Position numbers and translations under genes: made by a program. Below are positions 7,702-17,269 of a stretch of 64,000 nt of DNA, one piece after another. The stretch is from positions 32,672 through 96,671 of the forward strand of contig NZ_BCQR01000015.1 of the NCBI RefSeq assembly GCF_001552175.1, read 5' to 3'. Below the pieces are notes generated by a model. That model saw only the letters and a list, made by a program, of their open reading frames with translations. It did no database searches and was not told the origin of the DNA. This stretch comes from Actinomadura kijaniata NBRC 14229 (GTDB lineage Bacteria > Actinomycetota > Actinomycetes > Streptosporangiales > Streptosporangiaceae). The stretch's first letter is position 1. Each line of letters begins with the position of its first letter.

Positions 7702-9492
7702 TCATTTCCTCCACCACGGTTTCGTGACCGTCCGGACGGCGTTGGTCCCGCAGTGGATCTCGCCGCCCATGGAGTGGTGGGTGGTGTAGTCGTCGATGTG
7801 GTCCACTTCCATCCCCACCTTGCGGTAGGCGCGCTCGATCGCGTCTTGGAAGACGTCACGGCCACCCACGACCGGTCCCCACTGGCGCGGGGCGAGATAA
7901 CGCCGCCGGTCGAGCACGATTCCGTTGACCGCATCCGGAAGATAGGCCACGAACGAGCCCTGCGGCTTGAGAGCGCCGGTTACCGGCGCGTCCTGGTCCG
8001 GCGGCACTTTTCCGGGTCTGGTCCGATCGAACTTGTGGAACAGTGCCGGGACCGCGATCACCTCGTTCCGCCGCACGCCTGTCTCGTCCATGAGGATCTT
8101 CAGGTTCCGGTCGATGGCCGCCGCGACTTCGGTGTTGCCGTCCAGGAACCTGCGGTTTGCCAGCAGCCGACCGACCGTTGTCGCCGGGGCGTGCCGATGG
8201 CTGCTCGCCCGGACCCGGCCGTGTCCGGAATCGTTGACGGCGCGCAGGAGATCGACACCGGCTCGTGGGTCGGCGACGGCGATGGTCCAGCCACGCGGGT
8301 TGTCGGCGGGCAGGAACTGGACGAACTCATCGACGTGCGCGACGGCCAGCCAGGAGGTGTCCAGCTTGAGCGGCTCCTGGAGCCCCTGTGCGGTGAACAG
8401 GGTGAGCGCCTGCCGGTCGAAGCCGGCGCCCGGCCCGCCGTCACCGTAGATGATCCGGCCGACCGGGAACGACCGGCCGCGGTGCTCATGCGGCGGGATC
8501 ACCTCAAGGTTTCCGAAGAAGTTGACCTGGTGGTAGCCCTTACCACCGCTCTGTACCGCCCCGAACCCGGGACCGCGTAGGTCGAACACCGCACGGCCGC
8601 CGGCTCTGGTGGGACGGGGCGACCGCACCGCGATCTCGATCGAACGGGTCGTGCCGCCCGGCCCCGGCATGGACACGTATCCGAACTCCACGATGTCCTG
8701 CGCCCAGTTGTCATCGGTGGACAGCGTCCTGACCGGGACGCCGCCGGTCCTGGCCGCCGCGGCGCGCAGGTCACGGACGAACCTCTGGTGATCGTCCCGT
8801 CCGGCGCTGCGCGGGACCAACAGCGTGCTGACGCGCTCGGTGTGGTTGTGCAGGATCAACGGCGCCACGGTCATCGGGACGCTGCTCGACGACGACCTGT
8901 CCCCGTCGGTCACCTGCGCCTCGACGGTGAACCGGCCGTCCCAGACCGCCCGGTCGCGGACGATGTCGCGCGCGTCGACGCCGAGTTCGACGCCGGACCG
9001 CAGGTCTTCCGCGCCGATCCGGGCACCGGGTTTCAGGTAGGTCCACGCCTGGCCGGTCCTGCGGAACAGGCGGATCCGTCCCATCGGATCGCCGTGCACC
9101 GTGACAGCGGCCCTCGCCTGGCCGGACGCCCTCGCCAACGGAAGGATCTTCACCGGAGCAAGATTCTGCGGCGCGTGGGCGATATCGTCCGAGGCGTCAT
9201 GACACCCCTCCAGCTCGTTGCCGCTGACCACCCTGCGTGAGTCCGGGCACCGGCCGCCGGTCACACCGATGTTCGGCAGGACCAGCGCACCCCCGTGCGT
9301 CGCAACGGTTCGCCCGCTCTGTGGCGCGTGGTGGTCGTCGACAGATCCGTCCCGATCGACATCGGCGACAATCCGGACCCCGTCCCCAGAGCCCCGGAAG
9401 GCGAGGATGATGGTCCCCATCCCACCCGTCACCGCGACGGCGACGGAGGCAGCCATGATCATCTTTCGCCTGTCGCGACGTGTTCGAGGCAT
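7702..9492 (-). CDS. Secreted protein-arginine deiminase (PAD family)
   Basis: The 596-residue product begins with a basic segment and one hydrophobic helix (residues 11-32), so it is exported or membrane-anchored. The C-terminal half has the PAD catalytic residues in the expected order: Asp266 in DNWAQD, His386 and Asp388 in AHVDEF, and Cys581 in GEIHCGTN. Near the N-terminus a DVDRDGSVDD segment (44-53) resembles a calcium loop; calcium dependence is known for animal PADs. By family it would convert peptidyl-arginine to citrulline. The ATG at 9492 is chosen because the export helix follows directly. It stands alone between decayed regions. Confidence 0.88.
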   Translation of the reverse strand: MPRTRRDRRKMIMAASVAVAVTGGMGTIILAFRGSGDGVRIVADVDRDGSVDDHHAPQSGRTVATHGGALVLPNIGVTGGRCPDSRRVVSGNELEGCHDASDDIAHAPQNLAPVKILPLARASGQARAAVTVHGDPMGRIRLFRRTGQAWTYLKPGARIGAEDLRSGVELGVDARDIVRDRAVWDGRFTVEAQVTDGDRSSSSSVPMTVAPLILHNHTERVSTLLVPRSAGRDDHQRFVRDLRAAAARTGGVPVRTLSTDDNWAQDIVEFGYVSMPGPGGTTRSIEIAVRSPRPTRAGGRAVFDLRGPGFGAVQSGGKGYHQVNFFGNLEVIPPHEHRGRSFPVGRIIYGDGGPGAGFDRQALTLFTAQGLQEPLKLDTSWLAVAHVDEFVQFLPADNPRGWTIAVADPRAGVDLLRAVNDSGHGRVRASSHRHAPATTVGRLLANRRFLDGNTEVAAAIDRNLKILMDETGVRRNEVIAVPALFHKFDRTRPGKVPPDQDAPVTGALKPQGSFVAYLPDAVNGIVLDRRRYLAPRQWGPVVGGRDVFQDAIERAYRKVGMEVDHIDDYTTHHSMGGEIHCGTNAVRTVTKPWWRK

Positions 9493-9784
9493 GCATCCGA
9501 AGTTATTGCAGGTCAACCGGCGTGACACCGGACCGGTCGGTGACTTCTGAGTCGCCAACCGGCTAACTCCCGGCCGAATGACGGGGGAGGCGCTCACCAA
9601 CCCGCGCGCCCGCTCACAAGACGCGATCAGCCCCGAAGCTTTGCGGCGGACGGGCGTTCTTTGTCAGAGAAGCGGACAGCCTCTGTGGGGCGGCGTAGTG
9701 GTGGGGGTGGCACAGTGTCTGACGTCCCCATATCTAACCTGGGCCATTGCGGTGGGCGTTGCCGGGCTCACCCTGGAACGCCGT

Positions 9785-10932
9785 CGCCGAGCTCGTCGCG
9801 AGTGCCGTGACCTTCGGGTGGTCGGCGGGTCTGGGGGTGCGCAGACCGCCGTCCCCAGCAGCACCACGACCACCGGGACGATGAGCGCGGCGCGGTAGGC
9901 GTCCGGTGAGCCGTCGGTGCCGGCCGCGGCAATGCCGTACACCGCGGTCACCGCGGAGATCCCGACCGCCGCGCCGAACTGGGTGAAGGTGGACAGCAGT
10001 CCGTCGGCCAGGCCCTGCTCGCGGGAGGCCATGCTGTCGGTGGCCGCGATGGTGAGCGGACCGTAGGCCAGGGCGAAGGCGACGCCCGTGATGGTCAGGC
10101 GGGGGAACATCGCCGCATAGGACCAGCCGCCCTGGACCGGCAGGAACGGCCCGTAGGCCACCACCGCCAGCAGGAAGCCACCGAAGATCACCCGACCGGT
10201 GCCGTAGCGGCGCACCAGGTAGGGGCGCCAGCACCGCGTCGCAGCCCATCACGATCAACGCGACCGCGGTCCGCAGGGCCGACCAGTCGCGTAGCTCCTG
10301 TAGGTAGAGCGTGACGATGAACTGGAACCCGAAGAACGCGCCCAAGAACAGCAGCGCACAGGTCGGCCCGCACCATCGCGGTCCGGCGGAAGATATCCAG
10401 CGGCGCCTTGTCGCGCCGTTCGACCATGATGAACACCGCCACCAGCGCCAGCCCGGCGGCCAGCGCGCCGACGGGCAGACCCAGCCCGTGGCCGCGGTGC
10501 TCAAGCCGGACGATGCCGTAGGCGAACAGCAGCATCGCGGCGGCGGTCCTGGGGCGGCACCAGCCTGAGCGCCGCGAGCAGGATGGCGCCGCCACGCCGG
10601 TGCCGAACCGTGCCACCACGAGCGTCCAGCCGTTGACCGCCTGCCCAGCAGATCGGCGGCGCGGCCGCCGAGCAGGGTGAAACCGGCGTAGCCGAGCACA
10701 TACCCGCTCATCACCCACGCCGCGGTGCCGGTGGTCGGACCGAGGTCGGCGCGGATGGTGGGAACGGCAACGACCAGCATCGCGACGTCGCCGCCCTCAA
10801 GGAAGGTCGTGCCGCACAGGACCAGCAACAGGGCCCAGCCTCGCCCGCTCTCACCGGCCGCGGGGACCCCTTGGTCACCGCCGGTTCATCGGCGACGAGT
10901 GCGATCCATCCCGCAGACCCCATGATCGCCAT
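9785..10932 (-). pseudogene. MFS drug-exporter pseudogene
   Basis: Transmembrane segments of one major-facilitator protein are spread over three frames. The N-terminal part from about 10828 contains VVAVPTIRADLG and GRAADLLGRR. The middle part contains ERRDKAPLDIFRR and FFGFQFIVTLYLQ. The C-terminal part from about 10215 contains GLADGLLSTFTQFGAAVG. The frame changes at about 10690, 10370 and 10210, so no full protein can be made. The motifs are those of the 14-helix DHA2 type. The interval 9493-9784 shows nothing I recognise. Confidence 0.8.
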
Positions 10933-11141
10933 GGCCCCGACCGTACCGAGCAGCCGGAAACCGAGCCATACCTTCTATCCGCACCCGCAGGGATCGACGA
11001 CAGCCCCTCAGCTCAACGAGGACATCGCGAAGCCTGCCGAGGTCGGCATGGGGAGCCGAGCGGGCCCGGGGATTCGGAACACGTGGGGAACGCCGCACGT
11101 CGACGTCAGTATCACAGAACCTCATGACGGGTGGGCGCCGG

Positions 11142-11870
11142 TTAGCGGTCCTGGGATCGGACGATCTTGACGCCGAAGTGGGTGCCCATGCCGCCGAGGG
11201 CGAGGCCGATGGCGGTATGCAGGTGGGCGTACATCTCCTGGGCGCGGGCGTTCCCCAGGCCGCCGAGATCGATGACGTCGCTCCAGCCGTACTCGTGGAG
11301 CAGGCCGATGGCGGTCTGTTTGGCGCCGTGGTGGTCGCCGGAGACGAACATGGTGTGGTCACCGCCGCCGATGTGTCCGGGATCGATGACGGTCTCCTGC
11401 TCCTGGGTGCAGAAGGTCTTGACCACCTTGGTGCCTGGAAGAGCGCGCTGGATCTGTTCGGCCAGGCTGTCGGAGTCGACCGGGTTCAGGCCGGGCATCT
11501 CGCCTCATGGCATCTGCCACGGGTGGGCGTGTCCGGGGTCGTAGACATACGGGATGGCATAGTCGAGCAGAACTTTGCCGTCCAGCTCCGCCCCGAGTGA
11601 GCCGAGGGTCTTGAGGGCGTTGGCGCCGTCGATGCCGTTGATGACCACCTCGCCGGCTTCGGCGGCCGGGCCGAACGGCAGCACTGGCAGATCGGGGTGG
11701 TCGGCATGCCAGTCCCTGAACGGCGGGGTGCCCATGATCGGGTCGGCCTAGGTGCGAGCCAGGGTGACCGAAGGGTCGCGGGTGCCGATGGTGACCTGGT
11801 GGCCCAGCTCAGCCAGGCGGGCAGCGTGGCAGCGGCCCCCGGCGCCGGTGCCGAGTACTGCGATCCTCAT
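11142..11870 (-). pseudogene. NADPH-dependent F420 reductase-like gene with two in-frame stops
   Basis: One frame from the ATG at 11870 reads the Rossmann start MRIAVLGTGAGG and continues as a coenzyme F420:NADP oxidoreductase-like or NAD-binding reductase of normal length (about 240 residues). It ends with GGMGTHFGVKIVRSQDR. It is interrupted by a TAG after LART (near 11750) and a TGA after PWQMP (near 11507). Everything between the stops remains in frame and well preserved, so inactivation seems recent. A second start (MGTPPF) could give a short central piece, which is unlikely to work alone. Confidence 0.75.
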
Positions 11871-12212
11871 GGGCTACTCCTCAGATGGGCGGAGGCGCCA
11901 CGAGTGCCGGCGCCCGGCGTTGCCGCTCCCGGGGCAGTCGTACCCCGCACGCCTTCGTGACCGGCTCAACGCGGGTTCAAGAGTGAGTCGGGCTGAACAG
12001 AAGGCACTGGTACGCCGCTATGCCCTCGGCGCCAGGTCGACCCTCGTGGCCGTCGCAGCCCGGTCCATCGGCGGGCGGGGAATTCTTGGTGACCGCTGTC
12101 ATGGCCGCGTGGGAACCATGCCCTGCGGATACCTCTGTGGCCGGGGCGGCGATGTCCGGGGCGTCGGAGTCGGCTTCCCCTACGTATGTGGCTCCCTGGG
12201 ATGTTGGTCGCA
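11871..12212. other. Gap without a recognisable gene
   Basis: Open frames exist on both strands but none has a family signature or a convincing start. The only structure I can support is the 58-base dispersed repeat at 12078-12135. Confidence 0.4.
12078..12135 (+). repeat. 58-base dispersed repeat, copy 1
   Basis: This segment, starting GGGAATTCTTGGTGACC, matches 19812-19869 in the same orientation at 56 of 58 positions. The flanks are unrelated beyond a few bases, and the second copy abuts a transposase fragment. Confidence 0.75.
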
Positions 12213-12437
12213 TTACCCCTGCTCAGCGACACTCTCTCGGGTGCGTTCCCTCCTTCGGGTCACACTGGAGGTGGCTGTCAGCGCGGCGCCGTAAGAGGCG
12301 GGCCCGGCGTGTAGGCGCGCGGTCAGCAGGGCCGGTAGCGCCAGGGTCAGCACCTGGGCGAAAGCACCGGCGGCGACAGCCAGGGCGATGCCGGTGGCGG
12401 AGTGGGCGCGCAGCAGCACCCGGGCCCGCGGCCGCAC
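12213..12437 (-). pseudogene. MFS transporter fragment
   Basis: The reading ATGIALAVAAGAFAQVLTLA followed by LPALLTARLHAG is typical of transmembrane helices and the loop of a major-facilitator protein. It covers about 50 residues and changes to unrelated sequence at both ends. A separate, larger MFS pseudogene lies at 9785-10932; the two do not join directly. Confidence 0.45.
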
Positions 12438-12574
12438 CAGAGACCGGGGCGGGGATGTCGATGGAGTGGCATCGGCAGTGGCTGGAGTAGGGCACGGCTG
12501 CTGGTGCCGGTCGCCGGACCGGCGGTGGCCGCCAGCCGGCGCGCCCGCGCCGACCGGTTGTAGCCTCGGCCCCT

Positions 12575-13072
12575 ATGAGCTGGCTGCCTGACGATTTCGT
12601 CCACCCCGTCCACGTGCCCGTGCCCAACACCACGCTTCACCTGCGGCCGATCCGGGAGGGGGACACCGCGCTCGACTACCCCGCCGTGATGGGGTCCCGG
12701 GAGCGCCTGTGGGAGATCTTCGGCCCGGCCTGGGCTTGGCCCAGGGAGACGATGACCTACGAAGAGGACCGCATCGACCTGCTGCGGCACGAGAGGGAGA
12801 TAGCCGCGCACCAGTCGTTCAACTACGCACTGCTGGACGAGGAGGAGACGGCGATCCTCGGCTGCGTCTACATCGACCCGCCCGAGCGCGTCGGTTCTGA
12901 CGCGGAGGTTTGCTGGTGGGTGGTGGACGACCTCGTCGGCGGCGAGGTGGAGCGCGAGCTCGACGTGCTGGTGCCGCAGTGGATCGCCGCCGACTGGCCC
13001 TTCCAGCGGCCCCGTTATCTGGGCCGCGACATCACCTGGCAGGACTGGCTCGCGCTGCCGCGCGCCTCGTGA
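12575..13072 (+). CDS. GNAT-like N-acetyltransferase
   Basis: This 165-residue product begins MSWLPDDFVHP and has the LHLRPIREGD entry strand common in GNAT proteins, then FNYALLDEEETAILGCVYID as the central strands. The acetyl-CoA loop is not of the classical RxxGxG form, so activity cannot be assumed. Similar actinomycete proteins of this size are annotated as GNAT-domain proteins of unknown acceptor. No strong ribosome site precedes the ATG. It is one of the few intact genes in this decayed zone. Confidence 0.75.
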   Translation: MSWLPDDFVHPVHVPVPNTTLHLRPIREGDTALDYPAVMGSRERLWEIFGPAWAWPRETMTYEEDRIDLLRHEREIAAHQSFNYALLDEEETAILGCVYIDPPERVGSDAEVCWWVVDDLVGGEVERELDVLVPQWIAADWPFQRPRYLGRDITWQDWLALPRAS

Positions 13073-13089
13073 CGGGTCCGGGTGCGGCA

Positions 13090-13540
13090 TCTGTCCCGGA
13101 ACCGTGCCGGGCTCTGGAGCCGCTGGTGCTGTTCGCGGTTGGCCGCAGACGTGGTGGCAGTTCCGCAAGGTGCCGCCGGAGCTGGCACGCCGCTACCGGG
13201 TGACCGCCGTCGGCCTGCGTGGCATGGGAGGCTCGGCCAAGCCCGGGTCCGGTTACGACAAGGAGACGACGGCGGGCGACATCGTCGCCCTGATCCAGCA
13301 TCTGGGACACCGGGCGGCGTTCGTCGCTGGGCACGACATCGGCGCTTCGGTGGGCTATCACCTGGCGGCGTCCCGGCCCGCGACGGTGCGGCGTCTGGCC
13401 ACCCTCGACCTGGGAGTCCCCGACGCCTCCTGGCTGGACATCCCGATGCTGCCCGCCACCGACGAGCAGGTCGCCGTGCTGGCCAAGGGCCGCGGCGGCT
13501 ACCCCTGGTGGTACGCGTTCAACCAACTCCGGGTTGGCGG
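13090..13540 (+). pseudogene. Alpha/beta hydrolase (epoxide-hydrolase type), truncated
   Basis: The frame from about 13141 reads GWPQTWWQFRKV, GLRGMGGSAKP, and the nucleophile region VAGHDIGASVGYHLA, which matches epoxide-hydrolase/haloalkane-dehalogenase-like proteins with an aspartate nucleophile (GHDIG). The HG dipeptide before WPQTW is lost to a frameshift near 13137. After YPWWYAFNQL (about 13530) the sequence changes to unrelated DNA, so the cap domain and catalytic His are gone. Confidence 0.75.
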
Positions 13541-14160
13541 GCGGGCCGCGGGCGCCGTGGGGGCTGACCCAGGCCGCCGCCATCGGAGTGTCGCGGGAGA
13601 CCGCGCGCGCACCTGGTGGACCGCTACCCGCGCCCGCGCCGCCGCCCCGATCGCCGCTGCGGCCGCCGACGCGCTGCCGGTGCCTGATGGGCTGGCCCCC
13701 GACAGCGCCCCGGGCACCGCCGGGTTCTTTGCCCCCCGGCGGCGACCAGGCGGGCCAGCCGTGGTGGACGCTGCCCAAGGTCCGGCCGCTGTGGACGCCG
13801 GGCACCATCGCTGCCTGGGCACTGACCACCGGACGGCCCTGGCACACCGGCGGCGTGTTGGAGGGCCGGTACCGGCACCCGGCGCCGATGTTCGTGGGCC
13901 TGCCCGCCCTGGAGCAGCCGCTGCCACGGGTGCTGGACCGTCTGGTGGAGGTCACCGCGCACGGCGTGGGGGGCCAGCAGCGTGCACGCGTGCATCTTCG
14001 ACAGGCCGGTCTTGCTCGACGGCACCCACACCGGGACGGCGGCCGACGAGCCGGCGCCGCACCGCACCGTGGTGGTGCTGACCCAGCCCGACGGCGGCCT
14101 CCTGGTGCTCACCGTGCACGGCGAGGACATCGCCGCCGGGCAGTCCGGCGGTCCGCGCCG
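13541..14160 (+). other. Protein-like remnants of unknown family
   Basis: Two stretches read as coherent protein in changing frames. One contains PWWTLPKVRPLWTPGTIAAW and LEGRYRHPAPMFVGLPALE (about 13745-13975), the other IFDRPVLLDGTHTGTAADE (from about 13982). I do not recognise the family, and there is no intact frame with start and stop. The remaining bases to 14372 contain nothing I can name. Confidence 0.3.
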
Positions 14161-14372
14161 TGATCCGGGACGCGTGTGGTTTTTCGGACTGTTCGTGTGG
14201 GCGGTGGCCGGTTCAGGACGTAGAGGTCTTCTGGGTGCGCCTGGTTTTGTCGTCCTGCGGCGTCGTCGCGGGCGCGTTCTTGTGAGGCCGTTGTGGGCGC
14301 GTCCGCATGAGGTCGTGGACACCAGAGCAGCAGCACCGCCCGCCCCACCTGAAATGTTGCGGATATGCACAC

Positions 14373-14386
14373 TTGACGCACGTCAA
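14373..14386. promoter_or_regulatory. Perfect palindrome upstream of the CAP gene
   Basis: TTGACG-CA-CGTCAA is a perfect 6+2+6 inverted repeat about 105 bases before the CAP-domain start. It could be an operator for a dimeric regulator. No regulator gene is adjacent. Confidence 0.3.
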
Positions 14387-14489
14387 TTGTCCCGGTCTGT
14401 TCCGCCGATGAACGATCGCAGGACACACCGCGGTCAGCGGAGATCGCGGTCCCTGCCGGCGCCCTTGAAGCGCCGTGCGAGGAGATCCG

Positions 14490-14984
14490 ATGCCCTCCAC
14501 CCGTCGCCCCATGCCCGACAACACCACCCCGGAGTTCCAGGCCGAGGCGTTGGCCGCGGCCAACGCCTACCGGGCCGCCCACCACGCGCCGCCGCTGGTC
14601 ATGGACCCCGAGCTCAACACCTACGCCATGCAGCGGGCCGCCTCGCGCTCGGAGCAGGAGATGCTCAACGCCGGCCACGACGACCTGCGCAAGGGCACCG
14701 GCGAGAACATCTTCTGGGGCGCCACCACCGGCACCACCCCCTCCAGCGGCCAGGCGGCCGTGCAGTCCTGGTACGACGAGATCAAGGACTACGACTTCAA
14801 CAAGGCCCAGTTCAGCTCCAGCACCGGCCACTTCACCCAACTGGTCTGGAAGGCCACCACCAAGGTCGGAATCGGACGCGTCTCGGGCCAGGGAGACAGG
14901 TACTACGAGACCTACATCGTGTTCGTCTTCGAACCCCCCGGGAACATGGAAGGCGCCTTCGCCGACAACGTCCTGCCGGCCTGA
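14490..14984 (+). CDS. CAP-domain (SCP/PR-1) protein
   Basis: The product of 164 residues is one complete CAP domain: AANAYRAAHHAPPL at the first helix, GHDDLRKGTGENIFWG with the conserved His and Glu, GHFTQLVWKATTKVGIG, and a final YYETYIVFVFEP strand. CAP proteins bind sterols, lipids or metals and are usually secreted. Here neither this start nor the nearby GTG gives a signal peptide, so the protein may be cytoplasmic or exported by another route. The ATG at 14490 is chosen for AGGAG six bases before it. A strong terminator hairpin follows at 15046. Confidence 0.88.
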   Translation: MPSTRRPMPDNTTPEFQAEALAAANAYRAAHHAPPLVMDPELNTYAMQRAASRSEQEMLNAGHDDLRKGTGENIFWGATTGTTPSSGQAAVQSWYDEIKDYDFNKAQFSSSTGHFTQLVWKATTKVGIGRVSGQGDRYYETYIVFVFEPPGNMEGAFADNVLPA

Positions 14985-15045
14985 ACCGGCATCACCGGTG
15001 AACCGGTAAGCGAATCGTCGCCCACCCTCCTGTGCGGTTCCGCCC

Positions 15046-15083
15046 GACAGGGCCCGTCGAGCACACGCTCCACGGGCCCTGTC
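15046..15083 (+). terminator. Terminator hairpin after the CAP gene
   Basis: GACAGGGCCCGT and its perfect complement form a 12-base-pair stem with a 14-base loop, 62 bases after the CAP stop. Confidence 0.7.
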
Positions 15084-15109
15084 CGTCCAACCGCCTGTCT
15101 GTCGGGGGT

Positions 15110-15455
15110 CAGCCGGAGTACGCCGGAAAGAGATCATCGCGCAGGTCAGCTCATCCTTGTGGCACCAGCCGGTGAGCCGATCCATGACATCCAGTAGAAG
15201 CTCCTCGGCGGGATCCTCCTGACCATCCACCGCCCGCAGGTTGATGACGAGCCAGGCCGCGTTGCAAGCCTTGAGAACGTCCTCCCGTTCGGTACCCCGC
15301 GCACCGCGTCGGTGGCGATCTCCACCATGCGCTTGAACTGGCCTTTGTCGGCCGCCTGGAGGAGGGCGTCGGCCATGCCCTGATCGGCTCCGAGCGCGCC
15401 CTCACGGATGCGGTCCAGGACGATCTGGTCTTCGGATCTCTCTTCCACCGGCCGA
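15110..15455 (-). pseudogene. Hypothetical protein, frameshifted
   Basis: Two frames join into one protein-like sequence. VEERSEDQIVLDRIREGALG and FKRMVEIATDAVRGV are read down to about 15285. After a one-base frame change EDVLKACNAAWLVINLRAVD and LLLDVMDRLTGWCHKDEL follow. It looks like a small helical protein of about 110 residues. I do not recognise the family. The frame break suggests it is inactive. Confidence 0.5.
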
Positions 15456-15525
15456 TTATGGAAGGAAGTGCGCGACTCGTTCTCAGGAAGCCATCCGTCC
15501 AGCTCAGCGGAGTCCTTGTGGAAGA

Positions 15526-15750
15526 GCCGCACCCGTCGGCGAACGCGCGGGCGAAGCTCCGCTCGTACAGTTCCCGGCCGGTGTGCATCTCGCTGATGGC
15601 CCAGCTGCCGCTGCGCAACGCCGCCAGCGCGGTGCGCTCGGTCTCGGCGTCCAGGCGGGGCCAGGGCGTCCACGGCCGGGAGCGGACGGGCGCGCCGCCG
15701 TACACGGCGAGTTCCCGTTGGCCCGCCCTGCCGCGCAGCGCCTCAGTCAT
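15526..15750 (-). pseudogene. DegT/DnrJ/EryC1 aminotransferase, N-terminal fragment
   Basis: From the ATG at 15750 the sequence LAVYGGAPVRSRPWTPWPRL followed by ALRSGSWAISEMHTGREL is the N-terminal signature of PLP-dependent sugar aminotransferases of the DegT family. After about 75 residues (FADGCG) the homology stops; the lysine-bearing core is absent. It is a leftover of a lost sugar-biosynthesis gene. Confidence 0.75.
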
Positions 15751-15957
15751 CCCTCATCACCCATCCCTCGGAAGATCCGGTGGACACTGTGACGTCCGCC
15801 ATAGTGATCATCGGGGGTCCCCGGCGATATCCGCGATCGGCCGCCCGGAGGTGCGGACGATCGGGCGGGCCGAACTGCGCCCGACACCGGTATCCCGCCC
15901 GTTCCGGCCGCCGCTCTACGCTCCAGGTCCCAGCCGCGACGCGAAGGAGGGACGCGC

Positions 15958-17043
15958 ATGCCGTTCCCGCAGACGCACGGTTTCCTTTTCGACGACGGGC
16001 CCCGGGGGCGTGTGCTCGACGTCCCCCGGTACGCGTTCGAGGTCGCGCTCGCCAAGGCCCGGCGGCGCAATCCGCCCTTCCCGCCGTGGTGGCGGAGGTA
16101 CGTCGGCTCCTGGCAGACCTTCGCGCCCGAGCGGGCCGGGCCGCCCGCGAACGACGCGCGGGAGCGGCCGCTGATCTTCGGTCTGTGCCAGGCGTGGAAC
16201 GAGGACGACGTGATCTACGCGACCGTCCGCAACCTGTTCGGCCAGGGCGTCGACGAGGTCTTCGTCATCGACGACGGCTCCGACGACGACACCGCCGCCG
16301 AAGCCGCGGCGGCCGGGGCGACCGTCCTCCGGCAGCCAGCCGGCGGGGCCTTCAACGAGGTCCGCCGGACCGAGCGGATCGCGCGGGTGATCGACGAGCG
16401 GACGGCGGCCGCGGGCCGCCCGCTGTGGTGGATCATGGTGGACGCCGACGAGTTCCCCCGCGGTCCGGGCCGGAGCACGATCCGTGAGCTCGTCGGCACG
16501 CTCGCGCCCGAGGTGGACACCGTCGGAAGCCGCGTGCTGGAGCACTATCCGAGCCGGTCCTCCGCCCCGGAACCGCGCCATCACCCGATCGACGAGCTGC
16601 GCATGGCCCGCCCCTACCTCAACCCCGCCTGCCCCGCCGGGCATTGGAAGCACCAGCTGCTCCACGTCCGCGCCCCCGGCGACCTGCGGTTCAGGATGGG
16701 ACGGCACACCATCGCTGCCCCGCCCGACCGCAGACCCGTCGTCGAGAGCCGGTCGTCGCTGCTGATGCACCACTTCCCGCTACGCGGCCGGGAGCGGACC
16801 GAGCGCCGGTTCCGGCAGGCCACCGCCCGGTCCGGCCGCTACGGCGCGGGCTCGGACAAGCTGGTCGGGCAGCGCACGGAGCTCAGGTTGCGCATGCTCG
16901 AACTGGCGTACGAGGAAAAGTACGAGCTGATGCCCACCATGTTCCCCGGCCGGCGGAACAGCGGGTTTCCCGTGCACGACTGGCGGGAGCTGGTCGAACC
17001 CGCCGAGCGGGAGCCGCACCATCGTCCCGGACTGCCCCTGTGA
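15958..17043 (+). CDS. Glycosyltransferase family 2 protein
   Basis: This 361-residue protein has a GT-A core starting at about residue 72 (LIFGLCQAWNEDD), with the sugar-nucleotide and metal motifs VIDDGSDDDT (104-112) and VDADEFPRG (161-169). The conserved N-terminal VLDVPRYAFE precedes the core. A C-terminal helical part (LRMLELAYEEKYELMP) is not membrane spanning, so it is likely a cytosolic transferase using a nucleotide-activated sugar. AAGGAGG lies 7 bases before the ATG. It is an isolated intact gene between debris; the nearby DegT fragment hints at a former surface-sugar locus. Confidence 0.88.
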   Translation: MPFPQTHGFLFDDGPRGRVLDVPRYAFEVALAKARRRNPPFPPWWRRYVGSWQTFAPERAGPPANDARERPLIFGLCQAWNEDDVIYATVRNLFGQGVDEVFVIDDGSDDDTAAEAAAAGATVLRQPAGGAFNEVRRTERIARVIDERTAAAGRPLWWIMVDADEFPRGPGRSTIRELVGTLAPEVDTVGSRVLEHYPSRSSAPEPRHHPIDELRMARPYLNPACPAGHWKHQLLHVRAPGDLRFRMGRHTIAAPPDRRPVVESRSSLLMHHFPLRGRERTERRFRQATARSGRYGAGSDKLVGQRTELRLRMLELAYEEKYELMPTMFPGRRNSGFPVHDWRELVEPAEREPHHRPGLPL

Positions 17044-17049
17044 CGCCGT

Positions 17050-17256
17050 TCACCACACCCCGGTGATCATTCCGGCGGCGACGGTAGTGTGGGTGGCCTC
17101 GTCGATGAGGATGAACCCGCCGGTCAGCCGGTTGCGGCCGTAGTCGTCGACGAACAGCGGCTGGGTGACCCGCAACGAGATCCGACCGATCTCGTTCAAC
17201 CCCAACCCGGTCGCGGTCTCATCGCGGTGCAGGGTGCCGCCAACCGTCCCTACGGT
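17050..17256 (-). pseudogene. CysN (sulfate adenylyltransferase large subunit), C-terminal fragment
   Basis: The last 68 codons read LGLNEIGRISLRVTQPLFV and RNRLTGGFILIDEATHTTV, the characteristic end of CysN/NodQ GTPase subunits of ATP sulfurylase. Upstream in the same frame the sequence changes to an unrelated protein, so this is only the tail of cysN attached to foreign DNA. Confidence 0.75.
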
Positions 17257-17269
17257 GAGGGGGCGGTGC

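Noticed and set aside
11142..11870. Recoding of TAG/TGA (pyrrolysine or selenocysteine)
   Set aside because: No SECIS-like or pylS context is visible, the two stops are of different types, and the zone is full of broken genes. A pseudogene is simpler.
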